Counted from the stretch's first letter, positions 45,234-54,900 are shown. The stretch: 64,000 nt of DNA from Hyphomicrobium sp. 12-62-95 (GCA_002279935.1 NCCZ01000004.1:124001-188000), one strand, 5' to 3'. Notes: generated by a model not told the origin, from the sequence alone. A program made the numbers and translations.

Positions 45234-47666
45234 TCAGCCGCGGATCTCGCCGCCCGTCGCCTTCTTCACGTCCGCGATGATCTTCTGCGACACGGCCTCG
45301 ATCTCGGCCTCCGTCAAGGTTGCCGAAACTGGCTGCAGCGTCACCTCGATGGCGAGCGACTTCTTACCTTCCGCCGCCAGCGCCCCGCCCTCGAAAACGT
45401 CAAAGACGGAAACGCTTGAAATCAGCGCTTTGTCCGCGCCGGACGCCGCTTTCACCACATCGCCGGCCGCAACCGCCTTATCGAGTACGAATGCGAAATC
45501 CCGCCGCACCGGCAACAGATCGACCGCGGCCAACGCCGCCCGCGCACGTGACTTCTTCTTCTCCGGCGGGATGGAATCGAGGAACACCTCGAACGCCACC
45601 GCTGGCCCTTCCACATCCATGGCCTTCAACGTCGCCGGATGCAGTTCGCCAAAGTGAGCAAGCACCGTCTTCGGCCCAAGCCGCAGCGTGCCGGAACGCC
45701 CCGGGTGATACCACTCCGGCGCATCGCGCGTGATCTGCGCCTTGCTAGCATCAACGCCAAGCGCCGCCAGCACCGCAACGGCGTCCGCCTTCGCATCGAA
45801 CACGCTGACCGCCGGCGCCGCGCCATCCCAATGCCGCCCCGCACCGGAAAGCACCGCCGTCCCTGCCCGCACGCCAGCCGCATTCAGCATCTGATCCGCG
45901 GGCTGGTCGCCTTTGTAGGCCTGCCCCAACTCGAACAACGCCACATCCGCGAATCCGCGATTGGCGTTACGCGCAGCGCCCATGAGCAAGCCCGGCAGCA
46001 AGCTCGGCCGCATCGACGACAGATCCGCCGAAATCGGGTTCGCCAACTCCAGCGAATCCGATCCGCCGCCGAAATGGGTAGCAATCCCACGCGGCAGGAA
46101 CGACCACGTCACGGCTTCCACCAGCCCGCGCGCCGCCAACGTCTTGCGCGCCCGCCGCGCCCGCTTCTGCCGCTCGGTCAAAACCGGTTTCGCAATTCCC
46201 GTCGTCCGCTCCATCGGCGTCGATGGAATGCGATCGAGACCCGCGATTCGAACGACTTCTTCAACAAGGTCGGCTGACCCATGAATGTCCGGACGCCACG
46301 TCGGCGTCGTCACTGTGATCTGATGCCCATGCCCTTCGAGCGTGCAGCCGAGCGCTTCCAGAATGTGCCGAACCTCCGCCGTCTCGATCGCAATGCCCGA
46401 CAGTTTCGCGACGCGGTCCGTATCAAATTCAATCACGCGCGCCGTCTCGGGAACCTTGCCGGCCACCTTGGTCTTGGACGGCGTCCCGCCGCAGAACTTT
46501 TCGATCATCTGCGTCGCCAGATCGAGCCCCGGCAAAACCGACTGCGGATCGACGCCGCGCTCGAACCGGTAACGCGCATCCGTCACGAGGCCTGTCTTGC
46601 GACCTGTCGCAGCCGTCCGCACCGGATCGAACCACGCGCTCTCGATCAGCACATTTTTGGTCGCCTCCGTGCAGCCGGATGCTTCCCCGCCCATGATGCC
46701 GCCAAGGCCGAGAACGCCGCTGTCATCGGCGATCACGCACATGGTCTCGTCAACGGCGTACTCTTTGCCGTCGAGCCCAAGGAACGTCTCGCCAGCCTTG
46801 CCCAGCCGCGCGCGAATTGCACCTTTCAGCTTGTCAGCGTCGTAGACGTGCAACGGCCGCCCGTGCTCGTTCGAGATGTAGTTCGTCACATCCACGAGCG
46901 CATTGATCGGCCGCATCCCAACCGCCTTCAGCCTGTTCTGCAGCCACTCCGGCGACGGCCCATTTTTCACGCCCGTCACGAGGCGCGCTGCGAACACCGG
47001 GCACGCGCTCTCCGAGCCCGTCGGAAAATCAAGCTTCACATCGATCGGGCAGTCCTTCGCACCTTCGACGCCGTGAATGCGCGTCTCATGCTTCAACGTG
47101 CCAAGCCCCGCCGCCGCCAGATCGCGCGCGATGCCGCGCACGCCTGTGCAGTCCGGCCGGTTCGGCGTCAGCTTCACTTCGAACACCGGATCGTTGAGCC
47201 CCGCCACGTCGATGTACCGGCTGCCCACCTTGTCCGCGAGCGAAGCATCCAGTTCCAGAATGCCGTTGCTCTCGTCCGACAGTTCGAGTTCAGCCGCCGA
47301 ACACATCATCCCATTCGAGACGACACCGCGCACCGGCTTCTTCTCCAGCGTGATCTTCGACCCCGGAATATACGTGCCGAGCGGCGCGAACACCGACACA
47401 AGGCCCACCCGCGCATTCGGCGCGCCGCACACCACTTCCATCAGCGGCTGCCCCTTGGCGATCTCAACCTGCACCACTTGCAGCTTGTCGGCATTGGGAT
47501 GCTTCTTCGCCTCCACGATCCGCGCCACCGTGAATGCGCCCAGCGTCGCGCCCGGGTCCTCGACGCTCTCCACTTCCAGCCCGATGGCCGATAGCTTGGT
47601 CGAGATCTCCTCGACCGCAGCCGTCGTCTTCAGGTGCTCTTTCAGCCAGGACAGCGTGAATTTCAT
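45234..47666 (-). CDS. pheT: Phenylalanine-tRNA ligase beta subunit
   Basis: 810 residues from the Met of MKFTLSWLKEHLKTTAAVEEI. Domains in order: N-terminal tRNA-binding OB domain (VARIVEAKKHPNADKLQVVQVEIAKGQPLMEVVCGAPNARVG), B3/B4 editing domain (NALVDVTNYISNEHGRPLHVYDADKL), B5, the core, and the C-terminal FDX-ACB domain (PVRRDFAFVLDKAVAAGDV). It works as an alpha2-beta2 tetramer with PheS. A small membrane protein gene intervenes between pheS and pheT. Confidence 0.97.
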   Translation of the reverse strand: MKFTLSWLKEHLKTTAAVEEISTKLSAIGLEVESVEDPGATLGAFTVARIVEAKKHPNADKLQVVQVEIAKGQPLMEVVCGAPNARVGLVSVFAPLGTYIPGSKITLEKKPVRGVVSNGMMCSAAELELSDESNGILELDASLADKVGSRYIDVAGLNDPVFEVKLTPNRPDCTGVRGIARDLAAAGLGTLKHETRIHGVEGAKDCPIDVKLDFPTGSESACPVFAARLVTGVKNGPSPEWLQNRLKAVGMRPINALVDVTNYISNEHGRPLHVYDADKLKGAIRARLGKAGETFLGLDGKEYAVDETMCVIADDSGVLGLGGIMGGEASGCTEATKNVLIESAWFDPVRTAATGRKTGLVTDARYRFERGVDPQSVLPGLDLATQMIEKFCGGTPSKTKVAGKVPETARVIEFDTDRVAKLSGIAIETAEVRHILEALGCTLEGHGHQITVTTPTWRPDIHGSADLVEEVVRIAGLDRIPSTPMERTTGIAKPVLTERQKRARRARKTLAARGLVEAVTWSFLPRGIATHFGGGSDSLELANPISADLSSMRPSLLPGLLMGAARNANRGFADVALFELGQAYKGDQPADQMLNAAGVRAGTAVLSGAGRHWDGAAPAVSVFDAKADAVAVLAALGVDASKAQITRDAPEWYHPGRSGTLRLGPKTVLAHFGELHPATLKAMDVEGPAVAFEVFLDSIPPEKKKSRARAALAAVDLLPVRRDFAFVLDKAVAAGDVVKAASGADKALISSVSVFDVFEGGALAAEGKKSLAIEVTLQPVSATLTEAEIEAVSQKIIADVKKATGGEIRG

Positions 47667-47680
47667 CGCAAATGTTCCAT

Positions 47681-48004
47681 TCAGCGGCTCTTGTTGGCGT
47701 TGATCGCCATGACGTAGACGAGCACCCACAGCAGCGCGGGTGCAAGCGTGAAGGCAAATCCGGAAACGAAGCTCTGGCCCAGCCGCTCGCCCAGCGAACA
47801 CGGCGACACCGAGCCATCGAGCGCATAGCAATTGCCGTCATAGATGGCCGCATCGTACGCGAGCGGCAGCAGCATCAAGGCGGCCACGCCAAGCGCGCCG
47901 ACAATCTGCTGCTGCTTCAGTGGCCGCGCTCCCATCGCCGAGCCGAGCCCGAACGCGACAAGCAGCGCCACCGTCATGATGATCAGCGGAATGGCCAGCG
48001 CCAT
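47681..48004 (-). CDS. Small membrane protein between pheS and pheT
   Basis: 107 residues with about three transmembrane segments (LAIPLIIMTVALLVAFGLGSAMGA, IVGALGVAALMLLPLAYDAAIY, AFTLAPALLWVLVYVMAI) and a Cys pair in YDGNCYALDGSVSPCSLG that could be disulfide-bonded outside. It starts 18 bases after pheS and ends 14 bases ahead of pheT, so the three are one operon. I do not recognise it. Confidence 0.65.
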   Translation of the reverse strand: MALAIPLIIMTVALLVAFGLGSAMGARPLKQQQIVGALGVAALMLLPLAYDAAIYDGNCYALDGSVSPCSLGERLGQSFVSGFAFTLAPALLWVLVYVMAINANKSR

Positions 48005-48022
48005 GGGCTCAGTCTCCGCGCG

Positions 48023-49096
48023 TTACGACGAAAGCCCGCCGCCGAGCGTCGGCTGGTCGAGCAGGGAAAATCCGTAGTGGCGCAGCCAGCGCAGATCGGC
48101 GGAGAAGAACGCGCGCAGATCCGGCAGGCCATACTTCAGCATCGTGATCCGGTCGAGCCCCATGCCGAAGGCAAAGCCCTGGTACTTCTCCGGATTGAGC
48201 CCGCAGTTGGCGAGCACGTTGGGATGCACCATGCCGCAGCCCAAAATCTCCAACCACTGCCCCGGCTTCCCGATCGCCGACGCATCGATATCCACTTCCA
48301 TAGACGGCTCGGTGAACGGAAAGTGCGACGCGCGAAAACGCATCGTCACGTTATCGACTTCAAAGAATGCTTTCGCGAATTCTTCCAGCACCCATTTCAG
48401 GTGCCCCATATGCGTTTTCTCGTCGATCACCAGACCTTCGATCTGGTGGAACATCGGCGTGTGCGTCTGGTCGCTATCGCAGCGATAGACCCGCCCCGGC
48501 GCGATGATGCGGATCGGCGGCGTCTTGTTCTGCATCGTGCGGATCTGCACCGGGCTTGTATGCGTGCGCAAAAGCAGCCGCGACCCATCCGGCTTCGGGT
48601 TGAAATAAAACGTGTCGTGTTCCTGCCGGGCGGGGTGCTCGGCTGGAATGTTGAGCTTCGTAAAGTTGAGATCGTCCGTCTCGATATCCGGACCTTCCGC
48701 CACCTCAAACCCGAGATCGGCGAAAATCTCGATGCACTCGTCGAGCACCTGGCTCACCGGATGAATGCGGCCCAGCACTTCTGCGCCAGCCCGCACCGGC
48801 AGCGTCACGTCCGCCCGCTCGTTCGCGAGTCGCGCAGAAAGCGCCGCCGTCTCGAGCGTCGCCTTGCGCGCATCAAGCGCGTCGGAGACCTTGGTCTTCA
48901 GCGCATTCACCGCCGCGCCAAACGCTTTGCGCTCCTCCGCCGGCAACTTGCCGAGCTGTGCCATAAGCTCTGAAATCCGCCCCTTCTTGCCGATCGCCGA
49001 TACGCGAACAGCGTCGAGCGCCGCAAGATCACCGGCCCCGGCAACCTCCGTCAACACGTCGTCTTCAAGGCGGGAAAGATCAGTGCCAGATGACAT
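48023..49096 (-). CDS. pheS: Phenylalanine-tRNA ligase alpha subunit
   Basis: 357 residues. The N-terminal coiled-coil region ([35 protein letters not shown]) is followed by the class II catalytic core with [46 protein letters not shown] and the final [24 protein letters not shown]. It charges tRNA-Phe together with PheT. It follows rplT in the same direction with about 186 bases between. Confidence 0.97.
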   Translation of the reverse strand: MSSGTDLSRLEDDVLTEVAGAGDLAALDAVRVSAIGKKGRISELMAQLGKLPAEERKAFGAAVNALKTKVSDALDARKATLETAALSARLANERADVTLPVRAGAEVLGRIHPVSQVLDECIEIFADLGFEVAEGPDIETDDLNFTKLNIPAEHPARQEHDTFYFNPKPDGSRLLLRTHTSPVQIRTMQNKTPPIRIIAPGRVYRCDSDQTHTPMFHQIEGLVIDEKTHMGHLKWVLEEFAKAFFEVDNVTMRFRASHFPFTEPSMEVDIDASAIGKPGQWLEILGCGMVHPNVLANCGLNPEKYQGFAFGMGLDRITMLKYGLPDLRAFFSADLRWLRHYGFSLLDQPTLGGGLSS

Positions 49097-49229
49097 GCGG
49101 AACGGCTCCGGAAAAGCGGATGCCCGTCATCCCGTCCGCGGGGTCTGGCGCGCGGCACGCCTCGATTTGAGGAGCGCGCCGAAGGAGCCCCGCAGGGCGC
49201 GATGAAACGGCAGGTTTTGGAGAAAGCGC

Positions 49230-49252
49230 GCCGGGGATGTGTCATCCCCGGC
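49230..49252 (-). terminator. Perfect hairpin after rplT
   Basis: GCCGGGGATG (49230-49239) and CATCCCCGGC (49243-49252) form a 10-bp stem. Only a short T-run follows on the minus strand, so it may slow or stabilise rather than fully end the rpmI-rplT transcript before pheS. Confidence 0.45.
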
Positions 49253-49282
49253 TTCGTCAGTGTGTCGTGATCGCCCGAAAGA

Positions 49283-49648
49283 TCAGGCAGCCTTCGGCAG
49301 CGCAGCCTGAGCCTTGTCGACAAGCGCCTTGAACGCGGCGTTGTCCTTCACAGCGATGTCGGCCAGAACCTTGCGGTCGACTTCGATGCCGGCCTTCGTC
49401 AGCCCGTCAATAAAGCGGCCGTACGTCAGGCCATGCTCGCGGGCAGCCGCGTTGATGCGCTGGATCCAGAGAGCGCGGAACGTGCGCTTCTTATTCTTGC
49501 GGTCGCGGAAGTTATACTGCAGCGCCTTTTCGACGGCCTGCTTCGCGACGCGGATGGTGCTCTTGCGGCGGCCGTAATAGCCCTTCGCAGCTTTCAGAAC
49601 TTTCTTGTGCTTGGCGTGGGCGGTAACGCCGCGCTTGACGCGTGCCAT
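49283..49648 (-). CDS. rplT: 50S ribosomal protein L20
   Basis: 121 residues from the Met of [80 protein letters not shown]. The whole length matches L20, an early assembly protein of the 50S subunit. It follows rpmI by 61 bases. infC, often the first gene of this group, is not adjacent. Confidence 0.98.
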   Translation of the reverse strand: MARVKRGVTAHAKHKKVLKAAKGYYGRRKSTIRVAKQAVEKALQYNFRDRKNKKRTFRALWIQRINAAAREHGLTYGRFIDGLTKAGIEVDRKVLADIAVKDNAAFKALVDKAQAALPKAA

Positions 49649-49709
49649 GGGAGTGCTCCGTTTCGATCGGTAAATGGGGGTCAGCCGGCCTTCAAAGGCC
49701 CGCGTCTGC

Positions 49710-49910
49710 TCAGCGGTTGTAGGGCATGTACTTCTTGACGATGCCGGCATCCGAGTCGTTCAGCACCATGGTGCCGCGCGCCTTCTGCACGAACTTCGCC
49801 GTCCGCTTAATCATGCCGTGCCGCTTACCAGCAGCACCCGCCTTCACTTTACCGGTCGCCGTGAAACGGAATCGCTTCTTGGCACCGCTCTTGGTCTTCA
49901 TCTTGGGCAT
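49710..49910 (-). CDS. rpmI: 50S ribosomal protein L35
   Basis: 66 residues from the Met of [66 protein letters not shown], the standard L35 sequence. Start chosen for family length; the longer upstream frame is not conserved. It heads the rpmI-rplT pair. Confidence 0.98.
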   Translation of the reverse strand: MPKMKTKSGAKKRFRFTATGKVKAGAAGKRHGMIKRTAKFVQKARGTMVLNDSDAGIVKKYMPYNR

Positions 49911-50500
49911 TTGGCTTTCCTTTCTAGTGGCCGGCATAAAGCCGGCGGGCAACGATCGGTCTGGGGCGTGGGCCCCGAGGCGCGCTGCCGTTCTCTTGTG
50001 TTGAAGCATGAAAGCCGCCACGGCATGCCCTGCCGGACGGCTCCGGGCGGCGTTATACGGTGAGGCCCCTCACGATGCAACTGCCCTCGAACGCCACTCT
50101 TGATCGCACGGAGGTAGCAGCTGCAACGAGCGCGGCCCATCACCGGCCTGTTGTCCGCCAGCCAAGATGAAATGAAGATTAAAAATGAAGTTGATTAGGT
50201 AACCTGAAATCAAACGGGACCGTTTGTCTGGTGTGACGCTCTCCAATGTTCATAATGACAGCACGCGACATGCCCACCGCTCGCAAAAAATCACGCGATT
50301 TCGAATATTTCTAGCGGTTGCCTATAGGCTTCGATCTTGCGCTCTGCGCCCTGTCAGGTCATATAGACGGGATCGAACACGCCTTGGCTTACTCTGCGAC
50401 AGCTCTACCGAGTCTGACACTAGACGTCTCCAACGCGCGATTTGATGGCCCCCGATGTCGTCGCTTCGGGGTAATTTACCTATGCTTTGGAGGCATATCG
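49911..50500. other. Divergent leader region between rpmI and the cold-shock gene
   Basis: About 590 bases with no convincing gene. It holds both promoters and the long untranslated leader usual for cold-shock genes. A perfect palindrome CAAACGG-GA-CCGTTTG lies at 50211-50226, and a faint tRNA-like string on the minus strand at about 50350-50425 (GGTAGAGC, then TTCGATC) is too degenerate to call. Confidence 0.5.
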
Positions 50501-50707
50501 ATGTCGACTGGTACCGTGAAGTGGTTCAACGGGCAGAAGGGCTACGGCTTCATTCAGCCGGACGAAGGTGGGAACGACGTGTTCGTTCACATTTCGGCTG
50601 TTGAGCGTGCAGGTCTTTCTTCTCTGCGTGAAGGTCAGAAGATTTCCTTCGATACCGAACGCGGCCGCAACGGCAAGATCGCTGCGATCAACCTGCGTCC
50701 CCTCTAA
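50501..50707 (+). CDS. Cold-shock protein, CspA family
   Basis: 68 residues from ATG 50501, with a perfect GGAGG seven bases ahead. The single cold-shock domain has RNP1 GQKGYGFIQ and RNP2 VFVHISAVE. It binds single-stranded nucleic acid and melts RNA structure at low temperature. It is directly followed by a terminator and then infA, a pairing seen in other alphaproteobacteria. Confidence 0.95.
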   Translation: MSTGTVKWFNGQKGYGFIQPDEGGNDVFVHISAVERAGLSSLREGQKISFDTERGRNGKIAAINLRPL

Positions 50708-50735
50708 TAAAGGGTACGTTGCACGGATCGTGCTT

Positions 50736-50763
50736 GGGGAGCAGAGCTATCTGCTCCCCATTT
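50736..50763 (+). terminator. Terminator after the cold-shock gene
   Basis: GGGGAGCAG (50736-50744) pairs with CTGCTCCCC (50751-50759), followed by ATTTAG. The T-run is short, so some read-through into infA is likely. Confidence 0.6.
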
Positions 50764-50804
50764 AGTTGTGCGGTGCCCATCCGCACGCCACTCACAGAGG
50801 GCAC

Positions 50805-51092
50805 ATGGCTAAAGAAGAAGAACTCGAGTTTGAAGGTGTTGTGGTGGAAATTCTCCCCGACGCCCGCTGCCGCGTGAAACTCGACAACGGCCACGAAATC
50901 GTCGCCTACACGTCGGGCCGCATGAAGAAAAACCGCATCCGCATTCTGGCCGGCGATAAGGTCACGGTTGCGATGACGCCCTACGATCTCACCAAGGGCC
51001 GCATCAATTTCCGCCACAAGGACACGCGCGGTGGCCCGCCTCCCGGTGCCGGTGGACCGCCCGGCGGTGGCCAGCAACGCCGTCGCTCTTGA
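50805..51092 (+). CDS. infA: Translation initiation factor IF-1 with a C-terminal tail
   Basis: 95 residues from ATG 50805, with AGAGGG ahead. The first 72 are the OB-fold of IF-1 ([72 protein letters not shown]). The remaining 23 are a Gly/Pro/Arg-rich tail ([20 protein letters not shown]) absent from the usual 72-residue protein. IF-1 occupies the A site of the 30S subunit during initiation. A second, shorter IF-1 may exist elsewhere in the genome. Confidence 0.93.
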   Translation: MAKEEELEFEGVVVEILPDARCRVKLDNGHEIVAYTSGRMKKNRIRILAGDKVTVAMTPYDLTKGRINFRHKDTRGGPPPGAGGPPGGGQQRRRS

Positions 51093-51117
51093 TCCCGATT
51101 TAAGCACAACACGGACG

Positions 51118-51152
51118 AGGCCGGCCGCCACAAGCGCCGGCCTGAATTTTTT
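51118..51152 (+). terminator. Terminator after infA
   Basis: AGGCCGGC (51118-51125) pairs with GCCGGCCT (51136-51143), followed by a run of six T. Confidence 0.85.
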
Positions 51153-51168
51153 GCCCAAACCGCTTTGT

Positions 51169-52017
51169 CTAAAACACCCGGTGCGGGAAATAGCGCGAGA
51201 CGATTTCGTCGAAACGCCCCGACGTGCGCACCTTATGCAGCGCTGAATTCAACAGCGCCCGGATTTGCGGATCGCTGCGCGGCACCGCGATGCCGATCCC
51301 ATCGCCGAAATAGCGCGGCTCGAAGAATGGCCCGCCGCGCAATTCGCAGCACCGCCGCGAAAGCGTTCCATTGATCCAGAACGATAGCCCGATACCGTCG
51401 TCGAACACATAATCCGTCTTGCCCTGCAGCAGCGCTTCCCGCGCCAGTTCCGACGTCTCGAACACCTGCACCCGGCTGTCGCGAAAAAACGTTTTCAGAA
51501 ACGCTTCGTGCGGCGACCCCCGCGCCACCGCGATCGATTTCCCATAGAGTTGATCCGGAGCGATCTCCACCTTCTCCGCCTCGGTCTTCGCCGCAAACCG
51601 CCCCGGCGTATGGAAGTACCGGTCGGTGAATTCAACGTCGCGCAGCGCCTCCGCCGTCACCGCATGCCCCGCGATCACCGCATCGGCCTCGCCGCGCTTC
51701 AACGCAACCAGCAACTCTTCCCACGGCCGCACGCGGATATCGCACGCCGCCCCGATCTCGTTACACAGCGCCCGGGCCAGATCGACGTTGAACCCATTCA
51801 GCACTCCGTCTTCGTCGAGATAGTTGAACGGCGGAAAATCTCCCTCGGTCAGAAACCGCACCACGACGCGACGCGGCTGCTGAGCCTCCGCCGCCAACGG
51901 AGCCTCCTGCGCCGATGCCGGCAGCGGAACGGTAACAATCAATCCTAAAGCCAGCAGCAGCCCCAGGATCGCCCCGGAGCAGCTCCAGTCGCCCTTGTTT
52001 TTCATAATCATCAGCAT
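51169..52017 (-). CDS. Periplasmic solute-binding protein (SBP_bac_3 family)
   Basis: 282 residues. A hydrophobic start (CSGAILGLLLALGLIVTVPLPASAQE) is the signal peptide. The ligand-binding fold reads VVVRFLTEGDFPPFNYLDEDGVLNGFNVDLARALCNEIGAACDIRVRPWEELLVALKRGEADAVIAGHAVTAE, typical of amino acid-type receptors, and the second lobe has VARGSPHEAFLKTFF. No permease or ATPase genes adjoin, so it may serve a distant transporter or act as a sensor. The ligand is unknown. Confidence 0.87.
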   Translation of the reverse strand: MLMIMKNKGDWSCSGAILGLLLALGLIVTVPLPASAQEAPLAAEAQQPRRVVVRFLTEGDFPPFNYLDEDGVLNGFNVDLARALCNEIGAACDIRVRPWEELLVALKRGEADAVIAGHAVTAEALRDVEFTDRYFHTPGRFAAKTEAEKVEIAPDQLYGKSIAVARGSPHEAFLKTFFRDSRVQVFETSELAREALLQGKTDYVFDDGIGLSFWINGTLSRRCCELRGGPFFEPRYFGDGIGIAVPRSDPQIRALLNSALHKVRTSGRFDEIVSRYFPHRVF

Positions 52018-52096
52018 TGCACGTTCCAGCTGTTCAGTTCACGCCGTTTAACGTACTCTGCCGACGGATGATGGGGGCAGGTGACGACTGCCGAGT

Positions 52097-53602
52097 ATGT
52101 CGTGCGGACGGGCGGTCGTGTCAAATCCTCGGCTTCGCAAGCAGCAGATTTCCTTGGGGACGTTTCCGGCGTCCCTGCGCGCGCCCGCGGATCCAGGTTG
52201 GGCCGATGCTCTGCGTGAGAACAGCCCGGATCTCTCCGCCGCATCGCCGATGGCGCGTTGGCAGCGCAACGTCCTCGTCCTCGCACTCCTGGCAATTCCC
52301 CTAGGGTTCTGGGTCGACGCCGACGCCACGGCCATGTTCATCATGGCGCTGCTCACACCCGCGTTCCTGTGCGTCGCGCTCCTGCGTGCAGCCGCCCTCG
52401 TCGACAGTCTCCGGACTTGCGCTCCGCCACCCACCGCCCTTCCCGCCAACGACGATAACCTCCCCTTCTATTCAATCCTCGTCCCGCTCTACCGCGAAGC
52501 CCACATGGCCCCCGTCCTCATCGCCGCTCTCGACCGTCTCGACTGGCCCGCCGACCGCCGCGATATCCTCATCATCACCGAAGCCGACGACGCCGAGACG
52601 CGCGAAGCCTTCCGCGTTGCCATCGTCAACCGACCCGGCATGCGCATCCTCACTGTTCCGGCAGGCGCACCCCGCACCAAACCGCGCGCCCTGATGTACG
52701 CTTTGCCCGAGGCTGTCGGCGAATTCGTCGTCGTCTATGACGCCGAGGACGAACCCGATCCCGATCAACTGCAACGCGCCTATCGCCGCTTTCTGGCGGG
52801 AGGCCCACGCCTTGGCTGCCTGCAAGCCCACCTCAACATTTATAATCCGCACGGGAGTTGGATCACGCGCCAGTTCACGCTGGAATACACCGCGCTCTTC
52901 GACGCAATCCTCCCCACCGTCGAACGCCTCAGCCTGCCAATGCCCCTCGGCGGAACCTCCAACCATTTCCGCCGCACGGTGCTCGAAGCCAGCGGCGGCT
53001 GGGATCCCTATAACGTCACCGAAGACGCCGACCTCGGCATCCGTCTCGCGCGCCAAGGCTGGCGGGTGTCGATGCTTGATTCCGTGACCTGGGAAGAAGC
53101 GCCCGACACCGCCGCCGCTTGGTTCGGCCAACGCGCGCGCTGGCTCAAGGGCTGGATGCAAACGTCCCTCGTCCATTTGCGCCATCCGCGCACACTCTGG
53201 CGCGATCTCGGCCCCCGCACCTTTTTCGGCTTTAATGTGCTCATGGGCGGCGTCATCCTTTCCGCCCTGGTCCACCCGCTCGTGTACGGCTATGCGCTCT
53301 GGAAAGTCTCAACCGGCGATCTCTCGCTCTGGCCGCCGCAGGGCTGGACCGCCGTCGTCTGGTGGGCCGGCGTCGCCAATCTCGCCTTCGCCTACATCGT
53401 CGGCATCGCACTCACCGCGCTCGCCACCCTCCGCCGCCACGACGCGCGCCTCGCCGCTCACGCACTCCTGCTACCCGCTTATTGGATGATGATCTCTTTC
53501 GCCGCCTACCGCGCCTTCGCCGACCTCGCGCTCCGCCCCTACCACTGGCGCAAAACCACCCACACCGCGCGCAAGCAGCGCGAAACAGGCCAGCGACCGT
53601 AG
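52097..53602 (+). CDS. Family 2 glycosyltransferase (cellulose synthase-like membrane enzyme)
   Basis: 501 residues. Two N-terminal hydrophobic stretches lead to the GT-A domain: FYSILVPLYREAHMAPVLIAALDRLDWP, VVVYDAEDEPDPDQL (the D-x-D-type metal site), NVTEDADLGIRLARQGW (TED) and QRARWLKGWMQTS (QxxRW). Further helices follow. These processive-type motifs suggest it makes or exports a beta-linked polysaccharide from a nucleotide sugar, but the sugar and product are unknown. It is divergent from the binding protein and stands alone. Confidence 0.88.
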   Translation: MSCGRAVVSNPRLRKQQISLGTFPASLRAPADPGWADALRENSPDLSAASPMARWQRNVLVLALLAIPLGFWVDADATAMFIMALLTPAFLCVALLRAAALVDSLRTCAPPPTALPANDDNLPFYSILVPLYREAHMAPVLIAALDRLDWPADRRDILIITEADDAETREAFRVAIVNRPGMRILTVPAGAPRTKPRALMYALPEAVGEFVVVYDAEDEPDPDQLQRAYRRFLAGGPRLGCLQAHLNIYNPHGSWITRQFTLEYTALFDAILPTVERLSLPMPLGGTSNHFRRTVLEASGGWDPYNVTEDADLGIRLARQGWRVSMLDSVTWEEAPDTAAAWFGQRARWLKGWMQTSLVHLRHPRTLWRDLGPRTFFGFNVLMGGVILSALVHPLVYGYALWKVSTGDLSLWPPQGWTAVVWWAGVANLAFAYIVGIALTALATLRRHDARLAAHALLLPAYWMMISFAAYRAFADLALRPYHWRKTTHTARKQRETGQRP

Positions 53603-53705
53603 ATTTTAGAACCAGCCACTTCGGGCCGAAGGCCCGGGGAGCAAGGCGACTTGGGCAGCCAGCGCCGCCCGTCGGAGCGCGCTTCGCGCGCGTGAGACAA
53701 AAACG

Positions 53706-53779
53706 TGGAGCGGGCGAAGGGAATCGAACCCTCGTATGCAGCTTGGGAAGCTGCCGTTCTACCATTGAACTACGCCCGC
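53706..53779 (-). tRNA. tRNA-Gly (anticodon CCC)
   Basis: A complete 74-nt cloverleaf on the minus strand, read from 53779: acceptor GCGGGCG pairs with CGCCCGC, D arm GTTC...GAAC, anticodon stem GCAGC/GCTGC with loop TTCCCAA (anticodon CCC), T arm GAGGG-TTCGATT-CCCTT, discriminator U, and an encoded CCA at 53708-53706. It reads GGG codons. It sits between two protein genes and no integrase or repeat is near it. Confidence 0.95.
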
Positions 53780-53914
53780 GGCGGGCCACCGATAGCATGG
53801 CCCCCTGGCCATGAACAAGGCGCTGTGAAACTTCTCATATCTCGGCTTCGTATGGGCTTGAGCCGCCCGCCGCGACAGCGCAGTGTGGCGGCCAGAAGCC
53901 AAAGGGACGAACCC

Positions 53915-54895
53915 GTGACTGTTGAGCCGAAAACCGTTATCGCCGCCCTGCCGGTCGCAAAGTTTGCCGACCCCGACCGCACCGCCAAGGGCGAACCCCG
54001 CGCCACCGTTGCGCTAAACCACCTAGACACACTGTGGATCAACACCGGCACGCTCTGCAATATCACCTGCCGCAACTGCTACATCGAATCGAGCCCCACG
54101 AACGATCGCCTCGCCTACATCACCGCCGCCGAAGTCGCCCCCTTCCTCGCCGAAGCCCAAACGCTCGGCACGCGCGAAATCGGCTTTACCGGCGGCGAGC
54201 CGTTCCTGAACCCCGAATTCGAAACGATCCTCACAGCCACATTGGAAAGCGGCTTTGAAGCCCTCGTCCTCACCAACGCCATGGCCCCCATGCAGCGCCC
54301 CGGTGTCAAAGCCTGGCTCCTGAACCTGCACGAACGCTTCGCCGGCAAACTCACCCTCCGCGTCAGCCTCGATCACTTCACCGAAGCGCTGCACGATGAA
54401 GAGCGCGGCCCCGGCTCCTTCGCCAAAGCCATCGAAGGCACCGATTGGCTGGCAGCCAACGGCTTCCGCCTCGCCATCGCCGGCCGCACCTGCTGGGGTG
54501 AAAGCCACGGCGAAGGTCTCGCCGGTTACGCGCGGCTCTTTGCAGATCGCGGCTGGCCGCTCGAAACGCACCAGACGCGCGATCTCGTCCTCTTCCCCGA
54601 AATGGATGGCGCCCTCGACGTCCCCGAAATCACGCCGGCCTGCTGGGGCATCCTCAAGAAAAGCCCAGACGCCATGATGTGCGCGACCTCGCGCATGGTC
54701 GTGAAACGCAAGGATGCCGCCACGCCCGCGGTCCTTCCCTGCACGCTGCTCCCTTATGATGAGCGCTTCGAAATGGGCAGCACACTTGCCGCCGCCGCCC
54801 ACGCCGATGGCGGCATGTTCGATCTCGGCGCCGTCAAGCTCGCCCACCCGCATTGCTCGCGCTTCTGCGTGCTCGGCGGCGGCAGCTGCTCCTGA
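53915..54895 (+). CDS. Radical SAM protein with C-terminal Cys cluster
   Basis: 326 residues from GTG 53915, chosen for the AAAGGGA ribosome site seven bases ahead; longer frames run through the tRNA. The 4Fe-4S motif is CNITCRNCYIES (Cys48, 52, 55), followed by IGFTGGEPFLNPEFETI and a TIM-barrel-like middle. The C-terminus has more cysteines (CTLLPYDER, HPHCSRFCVLGGGSCS), as in radical SAM enzymes that hold auxiliary clusters or SPASM-type domains. The substrate is unknown and no peptide precursor gene was seen beside it. Confidence 0.85.
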   Translation: MTVEPKTVIAALPVAKFADPDRTAKGEPRATVALNHLDTLWINTGTLCNITCRNCYIESSPTNDRLAYITAAEVAPFLAEAQTLGTREIGFTGGEPFLNPEFETILTATLESGFEALVLTNAMAPMQRPGVKAWLLNLHERFAGKLTLRVSLDHFTEALHDEERGPGSFAKAIEGTDWLAANGFRLAIAGRTCWGESHGEGLAGYARLFADRGWPLETHQTRDLVLFPEMDGALDVPEITPACWGILKKSPDAMMCATSRMVVKRKDAATPAVLPCTLLPYDERFEMGSTLAAAAHADGGMFDLGAVKLAHPHCSRFCVLGGGSCS

Positions 54896-54900
54896 CAAAC

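Noticed and set aside
53706..53779. tRNA-Gly as an integration site of a mobile element
   Set aside because: No integrase, direct repeat of the tRNA 3' end or shift in composition was seen on either side.
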